This document shows, in pieces, positions 10,166 through 18,176 of a DNA stretch of 49,886 nucleotides. A program made the translations under genes and the position numbers. The DNA is from Polaromonas sp. (GTDB lineage: Bacteria; Pseudomonadota; Gammaproteobacteria; Burkholderiales; Burkholderiaceae_C). The notes under the pieces are model-generated. The model had not been told where the DNA came from and did not search any database. It saw only the letters and a list, made by a program, of their open reading frames with translations. Where the stretch lies: NCBI RefSeq assembly GCF_010365105.1, contig NZ_JAAFGZ010000029.1, positions 1 to 49,886 of the forward strand, written 5' to 3'. Numbering within the stretch: position 1 is the stretch's first letter; each line of letters opens with the position of its first letter.

Positions 10166-10263
10166 ACGGATACCATTCTTGCGCGGGCTTGATGGGCCGG
10201 GCAGTATCCGGGGAGTTGCCCACCACGATGGTGTGCACTCAACCCGGACAAGTGCACACCGTC

Positions 10264-10680
10264 ATGGAACCTCCCAAAGATCCCCTCAAGGCCACCAAGC
10301 GCAGACACAACGCAGCCTTCAAACGCAAGCTTGTCAAGCTGACCGAGCAGGCCGGCGCCTCGGTCGCAGCCATCGCGCTGGCGCACGGCATCAATGCCAA
10401 CTTGCTGTTTAAATGGCGCCGTGCGCAGGCCGCCCGCCCGGCACGGCTCAAACCCGTCACGCAGGCCGTACTGCTGCCCGTCACGATGGATCCCTTGCCA
10501 CCGGCAAGCGCGGTCATTGATTTGCCAACGCCAATGCCAGCAGTGCGGGCCAGCCCGGCACGGGCGGCGGCGGCCGGCGTCATCGAAATTGAAGTGGGCG
10601 GCGCGCGCGTGCGACTGCGCGGCAGCGTCGACGCGGCCAGCGTGCGCTGCGTGCTCCAGGCGCTGCGGGACGCGTCGTGA
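10264..10680 (+). CDS. tnpA: IS66 accessory protein TnpA
   Basis: A 138-residue product with the IS66 OrfA helix-turn-helix signature: basic N-terminus, [14 protein letters not shown], then [23 protein letters not shown]. This family probably binds the element ends. The ATG at 10264 is the most likely start because homology begins there; upstream in-frame codons give no family sequence. The RBS is weak. The last codons overlap the GTG start of tnpB (GTGA at 10677-10680), implying coupled translation. Confidence 0.88.
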   Translation: MEPPKDPLKATKRRHNAAFKRKLVKLTEQAGASVAAIALAHGINANLLFKWRRAQAARPARLKPVTQAVLLPVTMDPLPPASAVIDLPTPMPAVRASPARAAAAGVIEIEVGGARVRLRGSVDAASVRCVLQALRDAS

Positions 10681-11024
10681 TCGGCCTGCCGGCGGGCACG
10701 CGCGTGTGGCTGGCTGCAGGCCTGACGGACATGCGCCGCGGCTTTGACGGCTTGGCCGCCTTGGTGCAAGGCGCGCTGACGCAAGATCCCTTTTCGGGCC
10801 ACGTGTTTGTGTTTCGGGGCCGGCGCGGCGACATCGTCAAACTGCTGTGGTGGGACGGCCAGGGCATGTGCCTGTTTGCCAAGCGCCTGGAGAGGGGCCG
10901 CTTCGTCTGGCCGCAGGCCGACGCCGGCGCGGTCTCGCTCACCCCGGCGCAGCTGTCCATGCTGCTCGAAGGCATCGACTGGCGCATGCCCGTGCGCACC
11001 TGGCAGCCCACGCTCGCCGCCTGA
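10677..11024 (+). CDS. tnpB: IS66 Orf2 protein TnpB
   Basis: A 115-residue protein of the IS66 Orf2 (TnpB) family, full length. Diagnostic motifs include [42 protein letters not shown] and the C-terminal FVWPQ followed by the LLEGIDW motif. It starts at the GTG overlapping the tnpA stop. Its biochemical role is not settled, but it is needed for transposition of IS66 elements of this layout. A 135-bp gap without features separates it from tnpC. Confidence 0.92.
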   Translation: MIGLPAGTRVWLAAGLTDMRRGFDGLAALVQGALTQDPFSGHVFVFRGRRGDIVKLLWWDGQGMCLFAKRLERGRFVWPQADAGAVSLTPAQLSMLLEGIDWRMPVRTWQPTLAA

Positions 11025-11159
11025 GTTGATGAACGAATGACCTGCTGCCCAAGGGGCGCGCACAGGGAGCCGGGCGGACGCAACACCACATGCGTGGGCT
11101 ACCCGCAACCGTGAAACCCCTTCTGTTGCCGGGCCGGTTTTGCTGGCAAAGTGGTGGCC

Positions 11160-12776
11160 ATGAGTTCACACGCGCTGCTGCAACAAATCGATGCCTTGAA
11201 GCAAGATGCCCTGCAGCGTGACCTGGAGATCGGCGCGCTGCGCCTGGCGATCGACAAGCTCACGCTGGAGTTGTTCCATCTCAGGCGCATGCGCTACGGG
11301 CGCTCGAGCGAGCAGATGGACAATGGCGCTGTGCAGCCGGAGCCGCCCTGCATGGCGCTGGCGGCGGTGCAGCCCACCCCTGCCGCGCCTGAGCCGTCCC
11401 CGGGCGCTGCTCAGGTGGCCAACCTTGAGGACGCCCGCCAAAAGCGCCAGGCCACTTCCCGCCGCACCGCTCCCCGCCAACTGCCCGGGCACCTGCCGCG
11501 CCAGGAGGTGGTACACCTCGCCTCAAGCGACTGCAGCTGCCAGGGGTGCGGCACCGAACTGCGCCAGATTGGCCAGGATGCCTCGGAAGTGTTGGAGTAC
11601 CAGCCCGGCAGCTTCAGGGTCGTGCGCCACGTGCGCCCCAGACTCGCCTGCGCCCGCTGCCACACCATCGTTCAGGCGAGCGCGCCGAGCCGTCCCATTG
11701 ATCGCGGCTTGGCCGGCGCCGGCCTCATCACGCAGGTGCTGGTGGGCAAGTTCTGCGACCACCTGCCCCTTTACCGCCAGAGCCAGATCTACGCCCGCGA
11801 GGGAGTGGTGGTTGAGCGCTCCACGCTGGCGGACTGGGTAGCCGGCGCGGTGCGGCTGCTCCAGCCCTTGGCCGACGCGGTGCGCCGCTACGTCCTGCGG
11901 GCGGGCAAGATCCACACCGATGACACGCCCGTGCCCGTCCTGAGCCCGGGCCGGGGAACGACGCGCACGGCCCGGCTGTGGGTGTATGCGCGCGATGACA
12001 GGCCAAGCGGCGATGCGTCGCCGCCAGCGGTGTGGTTTGAGTATTCCCCGGACCGCAAGGGTGAGCATCCCAGGGGTCACTTGGCAGGCTTTGCCGGCAC
12101 CTTGCAGGCCGACGCGTTCGCCGGCTACGACGCTTTGTTTGCCGATGGCCAGGTCGTCGAAGCGGCTTGCTGGGCTCACGCTAGGCGCAAATACTATGAA
12201 ATCCACAAGGGCCAAGGTGAGATGCCCGGCACGTTGGCGCACCAGGCGCTGCTGCGCATCGGGGCGCTGTACGCCATCGAGAAAGATATCGGGGGAAAAT
12301 CCGCCGAGGAGCGCCGGCGCCAGCGGCAAAGCCGCGCCAAACCCCTGGTCGATGCGCTGCACGGCTGGCTCCAGCAAGCTCTGGGCCATATCTCGGCCAA
12401 GTCGTCCATGGCGCAGGCCATTGGCTACTCGCTCAATCGCTGGCAAGCCCTTGTGCGTTTCGTGGACGACGGGCACATCGAGATGGACAACAACGCGGCC
12501 GAGCGGGCGCTGCGCGCAGTCGTCCTCGGACGCAAGAACTACCTGCATTTTGGCTCGGACGCCGGCGGCGAGCGCGCCGCCGTGATCTACACCCTGATCG
12601 GCTCTTGCAAACTCGGCGGCATTGATCCCCAGGCCTACCTGCACCATGTGCTGGGGCGCATTGCCGACCATCCCATCAACAGGATTGACGAGTTGCTGCC
12701 CTGGCGGGTGGCAGAGCGGCTCCGGCCTGCGTGGCAAGCGACCCAGCAAGCTCAGGACATGGCGCGCGCGGCTTGA
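11160..12776 (+). CDS. tnpC: IS66 transposase TnpC (DDE)
   Basis: A 538-residue transposase that appears intact. It has an N-terminal coiled coil (about residues 5-45), the basic motif RRMRYGRSSEQMD, a Cys-pair zinc-finger-like segment (CSCQGCG ... CARCHT), and the DDE core with HTDDTPVPV, FAGYDAL and the glutamate in DNNAAERALR, followed by the C-terminal GSCKLGGIDPQAYL segment typical of IS66. The ATG at 11160 was preferred to the two GTG codons just upstream. No frameshift or stop interrupts it, so the element may still be mobile if the end sequences are functional. Confidence 0.93.
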   Translation: MSSHALLQQIDALKQDALQRDLEIGALRLAIDKLTLELFHLRRMRYGRSSEQMDNGAVQPEPPCMALAAVQPTPAAPEPSPGAAQVANLEDARQKRQATSRRTAPRQLPGHLPRQEVVHLASSDCSCQGCGTELRQIGQDASEVLEYQPGSFRVVRHVRPRLACARCHTIVQASAPSRPIDRGLAGAGLITQVLVGKFCDHLPLYRQSQIYAREGVVVERSTLADWVAGAVRLLQPLADAVRRYVLRAGKIHTDDTPVPVLSPGRGTTRTARLWVYARDDRPSGDASPPAVWFEYSPDRKGEHPRGHLAGFAGTLQADAFAGYDALFADGQVVEAACWAHARRKYYEIHKGQGEMPGTLAHQALLRIGALYAIEKDIGGKSAEERRRQRQSRAKPLVDALHGWLQQALGHISAKSSMAQAIGYSLNRWQALVRFVDDGHIEMDNNAAERALRAVVLGRKNYLHFGSDAGGERAAVIYTLIGSCKLGGIDPQAYLHHVLGRIADHPINRIDELLPWRVAERLRPAWQATQQAQDMARAA

Positions 12777-12823
12777 TGCGGGCCACGGCGTGTCCACCGA
12801 TTTCGCTACAGTAGTCCCCAAGC

Positions 12824-13461
12824 ATGACGGCCAAGCTGTACCGACTGCCAGGAGGCGCGAAGAAATCCGGGGCACAAACCACGGCCAACGCCAGCGCTGG
12901 CCTGCAGGCGTACCAGCTTCATGTCGAGCTCGAATGGGTCCGCCCCCGGGTCTGGCGCCGCCTCTTGGTGCCCACCACGATCGACCTCTCGCGCCTGCAT
13001 GTCGCGCTCCTGTGGGGTACGGGCTGGCAAGGCGGACACCTGCATGAGTTCGTCTTTGCCGATGCTAATTACGGTCCGTTGGAGCCCGACTGGGACTTGC
13101 CCGAAGGCGTGATCGATGAGTCCACCGTCACGCTGGAAGAGGCGCTGGACGCGCGCAGGACGCGCGCAGGACGTTTCTCTATATCTACGACTTCGGGGAC
13201 AACTGGCGCCACAAGGTCAAGGTGGAGAAAACCGTCACGCTGGGCGCGCCCTTGTCGCTTGCGCTGTGCCTGGCTGGAGAAAACGCCTGTCCGCCCGAGG
13301 ACGTGGGCGGCGCGCCGGGCTACGAGGACTTCCTGCAAGCATTGGCCGATCCAGCCCACCCGGAGCACGACGAACTCAAGCAATGGATCGGCCGCCCGTT
13401 CGACCCTGCCGCATTCGACGTGGCCGAAATCAACCAGTGGCTCAACCACACAGAGTCTTGA
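12824..13461 (+). pseudogene. IS66 passenger gene, pRiA4b ORF-3-like, broken by an 11-bp duplication
   Basis: The first part reads as a pRiA4b ORF-3-like protein (LHVELEWVRPRVWRRLLVP, then LLWGTGWQGGHLHEF), a small family common near transposases. The frame is then lost. The bases GCGCGCAGGAC occur twice in tandem at 13151-13161 and 13162-13172. Removing one copy restores a continuous frame reading RTFLYIYDFGDNWRHKVKV, the family hallmark, and it runs to the stop at 13461. The intact ancestral protein would be about 208 residues. As written, the gene is frameshifted after about residue 112. It sits inside the IS66 ends, so it is a passenger and not a host gene. Confidence 0.85.
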
Positions 13462-13481
13462 ATTTCAATATGGGTACTGGA

Positions 13482-13492
13482 CGGACGGTTAC
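13482..13492 (-). repeat. IS66 right terminal inverted repeat
   Basis: CGGACGGTTAC on the plus strand, the exact inverse of 10155-10165. Confidence 0.85.
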
Positions 13493-14055
13493 CGAAGGCC
13501 TGGGTGTTCTAGCTGCCGGTTAATCGCCGCGGTACCGATATGGAGTTGCTCGGACTGCGCTTGCTGCACCGCCAGCCGCCAAAGTTGATGATCATTGACG
13601 AGGTCCATCACTTGTTGGCCGGTTCGGTTCGCGAGCAGCGTTAACTGCTGAACCAGCTTAAATTCATCAGCAATGAATTGCGTATGCCGATCGTGGCACT
13701 GGGCACCAGCGAGGCGCTTTATGCCATGCAAACTGATCCGCAGATTGCCTCCCGGTTCGAACCATTTTCCTTGCCGAAGTGGCGCGAAAGTCCGGAATTC
13801 CGGGAATTCGTGGTGAGCTTTGGCCGGCTGCTGCCCCTGGAAAAACCGTCGCCAATGGCAGGCAAGGCCGTCATCCAAAAACTCATGGGCTTAAGCAACG
13901 GGTTGACTGGCAAGGTCACGACTTTGCTGACGCAGGCCGCAGAGTTGGCGATCCGCCAGAAAACCGAATTCATCAGCGCTGAGCTGATTGACCAAGCGGC
14001 AGCCAACGGCATCTACAAACTGGCCCCATCGGAATCAGAAACGCAAGGCTTGTAA
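13493..14055 (+). pseudogene. tniB: TniB-like transposition ATPase, truncated and with internal stop
   Basis: The frame carries the Walker B and following sequence of TniB/TnsC-type AAA ATPases: KLMIIDEVHHLLAGSVREQR, a stop, then LLNQLKFISNELRMPIVALG and TSEALYAMQTDP, ending QGL at 14055. The stop TAA at 13642-13644 sits where the family reads Gln (CAA to TAA). A second in-frame TAG lies at 13510-13512. The Walker A half is absent because the sequence is cut by the IS66 right end at 13493. TniB activates the TniA transposase and governs target choice in Tn5053/Tn7-like elements. No tniA or tniQ remains, so this is a dead fragment of such an element. Confidence 0.85.
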
Positions 14056-14108
14056 GGATGGGGGAGGAAGCGTCGTGCGCTCGAAATGGGAGGCCACCGA
14101 CTGATTTG

Positions 14109-14174
14109 GTGACACATTGAAGGGGTTGGTGCCAAATGAAAGTTCAAAAGTGACAGATTGAAGGTAAACCGACA
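14109..14174. repeat. Candidate right end of a TniAB-type transposon with three transposase-binding-like repeats
   Basis: 54 bp after the tniB stop lie GTGACACATTGAAGG (14109-14123), a degenerate GTGCCAAATGAAAG (14129-14142) and GTGACAGATTGAAGG (14150-14164), spaced 20-21 bp, about two helical turns. The outermost and innermost copies match at 14 of 15 bases. The block ends ACCGACA at 14174, so read inward the end begins TGTCGGT, consistent with the TGT/ACA tips of Tn7/Tn5053-like elements. The left end is gone, so no target duplication can be tested. Confidence 0.5.
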
Positions 14175-14606
14175 CCGCGATGCCTAGCTTTGAGCAGTGC
14201 TTGCTTTTTGAATTCGGGGGAGTGGTGTGAATGAAGTTTTCTGTGTATGAATGTCGCTCCGGTGCGGATAACCCGCGAAAAAACGGAAGCGGCAACTTAT
14301 ATGGATGCCTCCCGGCAATCAAGAGCAATTTGCATTGTTTTGTGATCAAGTCGGCTGCAAACTTATATTCGGCCTTGCGTGTGGAATTTTTCAGTTTTCC
14401 TGATTGTTCCACTGGCCCTGATGCATATCCGCTGGCAAACACCTCATCTAGTCTTCGGGCTATCGATGCCCTTGTTGTCGCTCAGGTTTAGCTTGCCCCG
14501 GTCTGACCTATTTCACATCACATTGCGCCTTGCTGCCTCACTGCCTTTAACTGCATCACACCCTTTCCTTTGGTTGCTTGACGATTCAACCGACGGTGTC
14601 GCCGCA
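14175..14606. other. Gene-free stretch between TniB element and IS110
   Basis: AT-richer than the surroundings. Several short open frames exist but none resembles a protein family or has a good RBS. The right part is presumably the noncoding 3' end of the IS110-type element. Nothing further is supported. Confidence 0.4.
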
Positions 14607-14766
14607 TTACGCCAGCGGTCTGACGCTCACGTAGCTTTGACTGTAGTCCTGCTCTTTTGCCGTGACCGCCCAGATCGTTCTGGCCATTTTGGCCGCCTGC
14701 GCCACGCACACGACGTTGGTCGGCCGGCGGCTTTTGATCTGTTCGAGCCAGGGGCCGGGCTGCTTA

Positions 14767-14785
14767 GGCGGTGTTCGGAAAGTTT
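14767..14785 (+). repeat. IS5-family left terminal inverted repeat
   Basis: 19 bases identical to the inverted copy at 15642-15660. Confidence 0.92.
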
Positions 14786-14893
14786 GATGCACGAATGCCA
14801 AAGAAAATTTTTCAGGGGGGAATGCATTTCTTGGCACAACCGCAGGCATTTTCTTTAAGCAGCACCGTGCTGTAATCCTTCGATTTTTCCAGC

Positions 14894-15643
14894 ATGACCG
14901 ATACACGTCACATCTTCTCCGATGCACAATGGCAAATCATTGAGCCGCAGCTGCCGCCTTGCAAAGGCCGTCTCGGAGGGGCGCAAAGAACCTTCCTCAA
15001 TGCCCTGCTCTGGATGGCCAGCGCAGGCGCACCCTGGCGGGATCTTCCCGAGCGATTTGGCAATTGGAACGTGGTGTACCAGCGTTTCGCCTACTGGTGC
15101 AAAAAGGGGCATTTCGAGCGGTTTTTTCAAGGCGTGCAGCAGCCCGACCTGGAGGAGGTGATGGTGGATTCGACCTGCTGCCGGGCGCACCAGTCCTCGG
15201 CAGGCGCCCGCAAAATCAGCGGCCCGCAGGCCATCGGCATCACGCGCGGGGGCCTGAACACCAAAATCCACGCCGTCTGCGACGCCCTGGGCAACCCGCT
15301 GCGCTTTGTGTTGACGCCGGGGCAGCGCCACGACTCCAAACCCGTGCCTGAACTGCTCGAAGGCCTGCCGCCAGCCAAGGCAATTTTGGCAGACAAGGCC
15401 TACGATTCAGACAAGATTGTCCAAGCCGCGCAGGCCCAAGGCGTGGAGGTCATCATCCCGTCCAAAGCCAATCGCAAGCAACCGCGTGCGTTGGACAAGC
15501 ACCGCTACAAGGCGCGCCACCTGATTGAAAATCTTTTCCAGCGCATGAAGGTCTTTCGTAGGGTTGCCACTCGTTATGACAAGCTCGACAGCCGGTTTTT
15601 GGGCTTTGTACACATCGCTGGCATGATGAAGTGGCTCCACTAA
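14894..15643 (+). CDS. IS5-family transposase
   Basis: A 249-residue single-frame transposase. The N-terminal DUF4096-like domain (FSDAQWQIIEPQLPP, LNALLWMASAGAPWRDLP) is followed by the DDE core with VMVDSTCCRAHQSS, ILADKAYDSDKI and a C-terminal helix (LDKHRYKARHLIENLFQRMK) carrying the catalytic Glu in the YKxRHLIEN motif. It is full length and uninterrupted, so the element is potentially active. It reads opposite to the IS110 host gene. Confidence 0.93.
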   Translation: MTDTRHIFSDAQWQIIEPQLPPCKGRLGGAQRTFLNALLWMASAGAPWRDLPERFGNWNVVYQRFAYWCKKGHFERFFQGVQQPDLEEVMVDSTCCRAHQSSAGARKISGPQAIGITRGGLNTKIHAVCDALGNPLRFVLTPGQRHDSKPVPELLEGLPPAKAILADKAYDSDKIVQAAQAQGVEVIIPSKANRKQPRALDKHRYKARHLIENLFQRMKVFRRVATRYDKLDSRFLGFVHIAGMMKWLH

Positions 15644-15660
15644 ACTTTCCGAACACCGCC
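15642..15660 (-). repeat. IS5-family right terminal inverted repeat
   Basis: Exact inverse of 14767-14785. Confidence 0.92.
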
Positions 15661-16576
15661 TAGTATGACTGAGCACACTGCGGGCGCCGTGAATCAATAA
15701 AGTGCGCAAATACGCATCTCCCCGTTTGGAGATCCCTTGCAACTTGACTTTCCCGCCCGTGCCCGTTTGTTTGGGAACCAACCCCAGCCAGGCACAGAAC
15801 TCCCTTCCCGACTTGAACGCACGGGCCTCGCCCATGGTGGCGATGGCCGCCGTCGCCGTCAGCAGTCCCACCCCCGGTATTTGAGCGATGCGCTGCATTT
15901 GCCGGTCTTGCCCCAGTTGAAGTTGCAACCGCTTCTCGATAGCCTGCATGTCTACCTCAATGGCCTTGATGCGCAACACCTGCTCGCGCAGGCTATCGGC
16001 CACCATCTGCGGCAATGTGTCCGCCAGCGCGTCAAGCGTGGTCTCAATGTCGTTGAGCAGCGCATTTTTTCCTTTGGCAAACGTTGCTCCAAACTCATAG
16101 AGCAGTCCACGCAACGCATTGGTTTGCATGATCCGCATCTTCATCAACGCCTCGCGTTGGCGATGCAGCGTCAAGGTCGCCTGCTGGGCCGTGGTCTTTA
16201 TCCCCACAAACTTCACCCCGGGCTGCTGCACTGCCAGCCAAATCGCACGCGCATCAGTCGCATCGGTTTTGTTGCCGCTGACAAACGGACGCACGATCTT
16301 GGCGTGCAGCAGCCGCACGCTGTGGCCTAGCGCACTCAACTCACGCGCCCAGTGGTGAGCGCCACCACACGCTTCAATGGCGATCAGGCATGCTGGCTTG
16401 TTGGCAAAGCGCTCCAGCACCTTGGCCCGCTTGAGCTGAACGTTGACGATCTCGCCCGTGTTCATCTCCACCGTGTGCATCTGAAACACCTGCTTGGCAA
16501 TATCCAGACCGACCACCTGCAGGCCGTTCATGGTGCCGATCACTTGTCCAACGTTCATACCCGTATTACCATTCAT

Positions 16577-16659
16577 GGTGGATCCTCTGTGGTGTTTGTG
16601 AAGACCGTGGTCTATCACGCCCTGGGCACTTTGATGCCGTATCCATCAGAGGATCCACC
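16577..16659 (-). promoter_or_regulatory. Long stem-loop upstream of IS110 transposase, covering its RBS
   Basis: CAGAGGATCCACC at 16647-16659 is the exact inverse of GGTGGATCCTCTG at 16577-16589. In the minus-strand RNA these form a 13-bp stem enclosing two further small hairpins (GGCA/TGCC and GACC/GGTC). The 3' arm contains the GAGGA that would serve as the transposase RBS and abuts its ATG, so folding should hide the ribosome site. It may limit translation on read-through RNA or form part of the structured noncoding RNA that IS110-family elements carry beside the recombinase gene; the choice is inference. Confidence 0.5.
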
Positions 16660-16769
16660 CCGCCAGCGAGGCTTTTCTTCCTGATCAACGGCTGCTCAAT
16701 CTCAGCGCTCCAGTTCGCTTCCCTTTTAAAAAGGGGAGGCATCCATAGCATCTAGTCTGACACGGGGGG

Positions 16770-18149
16770 TTAATGGGCTAAAGGCAGTTCCAGCAGGAAC
16801 TCTGCACCGGCGTCAATCTGGTTGCACACGCTCAGGACACCGCCATGGTGTTCCACGATGCCGTAGCTGATGGACAACCCCAGGCCGGTTCCCTTGCCCA
16901 CGGGCTTGGTGGTGAAAAATGGATCAAAGACATGCGACAGGTGCTCAGGGGCAATGCCCGGGCCGTTGTCGCGAAGGTGCAGTCTCACGCAGTTTTCCAC
17001 CACTTCTGTTTCTATCGAGACCAGTTTGTCCGCCTTGCCATGGGCTGCGGTGGCATCCTGGGCATTTTGCAGCAGGTTCATCAACACCTGCTGGAGCTGG
17101 CCGGCACTGCCCATGACCATCAAAGGCGGGCCGGGCTGCCACCGCATTTCGAAATCCGGCACAGCGCCTTTGCCGATCCAGTGAATGGCGCGCTTGATCA
17201 CTTCGTTCAAATCGACGGGGATGCGGTCTTCCGGGTCCATCGCGGAGAAGCGCTTGAGGCTGTTGACGATGTCGGCGGTACGCTGCGCTCCTTCAAGCGT
17301 GCCTTCGATCAGCGAGGGCAGGTCGTCGAGTATGTGGTCGATGCGCAGTTTGCCGCGCAGGGCCTGCAGCTGCTCGGCGGGCTCGCCCGCATGCACTGCG
17401 GCCAGATAGGCGCGCAGGCGGTTGCTGTAGCGGCTCAGGGCATGGACGTTGCCCAGCACAAAACTGATCGGGTTGTTCAGCTCATGGGCGACGCCGGCTA
17501 CCAGGCGGCCCAGCGAAGCCATTTTTTCGGAGTGCAGCAGTTGCTGCTGGGCACGCTTGAGAGCTTCATGGGCGCTGCGCAGTTCATGGTAGGCACGCTT
17601 GATCTCGGCGGTAGGGCGGGCGACAAACACCGTGCCGACGCGGCGCCCGCTGGCGGCCACGCGGGGCGTGCAGTTGGCATCGACCGGCACGCTCTGGCGC
17701 TGCGCGTCGAACAGGTTCAGCTCCAGCCCTTCGCCACGGCGCGCCGGGTTGGTGTTGCCCAGTACGGTGCGCGCCCGCTCGACGCTGAGCGGGTCCGCCA
17801 GCAGTTCATACAACGAGGTGCCGTGCAGTTCGGCATCGGTGCGGCCGACCAGCTCACACAGCGCGGCATTGGTTTCCTCGATCACACCGCGCTCGTTGCA
17901 CACCAGCAGCACGTCGGACATGGCCGACAGCACGCTGAAGATGAACTGCTGGGATTGCTCCAGCTCTGCGTTTTTCTTCTCCAGCTCGATCTCGTCATCA
18001 ATCAGCTGTGAATACACCTCGTCCATTTTCTGGATGACATCCACCCAGGTGGATTCGTCGATGCCCTCCAAAGCGCTGGCCGGCATCAACTCTTGCGGCA
18101 GGCTGCCCAGAGAGACGGGCGCCTGCTGGAGTGGACTGGTGTCGGGCAT
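16770..18149 (-). CDS. hoxJ: HoxJ hydrogen-signalling histidine kinase
   Basis: A 459-residue soluble sensor kinase. An N-terminal coiled coil (about residues 42-68) leads to a PAS domain (about 70-180), then a dimerisation domain with the phospho-acceptor His222 in GVAHELNNPISF, and a HATPase domain with N box LLQNAQDA, G1 DNGPGIAPE and G2 GTGLGLS. In the Cupriavidus system HoxJ is controlled by the regulatory hydrogenase HoxBC through its PAS region and acts on HoxA. The well-known C. necator H16 allele carries Ser instead of Gly at 422; here residue 422 is Gly inside the G2 box, so kinase activity should be retained. Starts 27 bp after hoxC. There is no membrane segment. Confidence 0.93.
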   Translation of the reverse strand: MPDTSPLQQAPVSLGSLPQELMPASALEGIDESTWVDVIQKMDEVYSQLIDDEIELEKKNAELEQSQQFIFSVLSAMSDVLLVCNERGVIEETNAALCELVGRTDAELHGTSLYELLADPLSVERARTVLGNTNPARRGEGLELNLFDAQRQSVPVDANCTPRVAASGRRVGTVFVARPTAEIKRAYHELRSAHEALKRAQQQLLHSEKMASLGRLVAGVAHELNNPISFVLGNVHALSRYSNRLRAYLAAVHAGEPAEQLQALRGKLRIDHILDDLPSLIEGTLEGAQRTADIVNSLKRFSAMDPEDRIPVDLNEVIKRAIHWIGKGAVPDFEMRWQPGPPLMVMGSAGQLQQVLMNLLQNAQDATAAHGKADKLVSIETEVVENCVRLHLRDNGPGIAPEHLSHVFDPFFTTKPVGKGTGLGLSISYGIVEHHGGVLSVCNQIDAGAEFLLELPLAH

Positions 18150-18176
18150 GTGCGGCAGCAGGAAGTGAGTGGGCGC

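Larger units (their letters stand above)
10155..13492 (+). mobile_element. IS66-family insertion sequence, 3338 bp
   Basis: The left end at 10155 (GTAACCGTCCGACGGATACC) and the right end read inward from 13492 (GTAACCGTCCGTCCAGTACC) share a perfect 11-bp terminal inverted repeat beginning GTAA, as is standard for IS66 elements. Inside are tnpA, tnpB and tnpC in canonical order plus a passenger gene. IS66 elements normally duplicate 8 bp of target, but the flanks here (10147-10154 CCATCAGT; 13493-13500 CGAAGGCC) differ. Either one flank has been deleted or rearranged after insertion, or the element arrived by recombination. The right flank enters directly into a 5'-truncated tniB gene, which supports a deletion. 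Confidence 0.88.
14767..15660 (+). mobile_element. IS5-family insertion sequence, 894 bp, inserted in IS110
   Basis: It is bounded by a 19-bp perfect terminal inverted repeat GGCGGTGTTCGGAAAGTTT (14767-14785 and inverted at 15642-15660). The dinucleotide TA flanks both ends (14765-14766 and 15661-15662) and fits a TA target duplication, because removing one copy with the insert repairs the IS110 reading frame exactly. One transposase gene fills the element. Confidence 0.93.
14607..16576 (-). pseudogene. IS110-family transposase interrupted by an IS5-family element
   Basis: The N-terminal part (16576 down to ~15663) has the DEDD RuvC-like domain: VVGLDIAKQVF, IAIEACGGAHHWAREL and KTDATDARAIW, followed by the Tnp_2 helix-hairpin segment IAQIPGVGLLTATAAIATMG and ISKRGDAYLRTLLIHGARS. 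After SVLSHT the frame enters inserted DNA. Deleting 14767-15660 plus one TA copy restores the frame into KQPGPWLEQIKSRRPTNVV and the stop at 14607, giving about 357 residues, normal for IS110. The start at 16576 has GAGGATCC just upstream. IS110 recombinases cut and rejoin DNA without classical inverted repeats. This copy is inactive unless the insert excises precisely. Confidence 0.9.

Noticed and set aside
14231..14491. 86-codon plus-strand frame
   Set aside because: No RBS or family match; lies in AT-rich noncoding DNA between mobile elements.
16716..16745. CCCTTTTAAAAAGGGG palindrome after hoxJ as terminator
   Set aside because: The stem is AT-rich and short, without a clear U tract on the minus strand; it may just be part of the IS110 flank.
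16845..18011. 388-codon plus-strand frame across hoxJ, and similar long frames opposite hoxC, hoxB, hypX, hypE, cbbO and cbbQ
   Set aside because: Antisense shadows of well-identified genes, with no RBS and a composition typical of reverse-complemented coding DNA.
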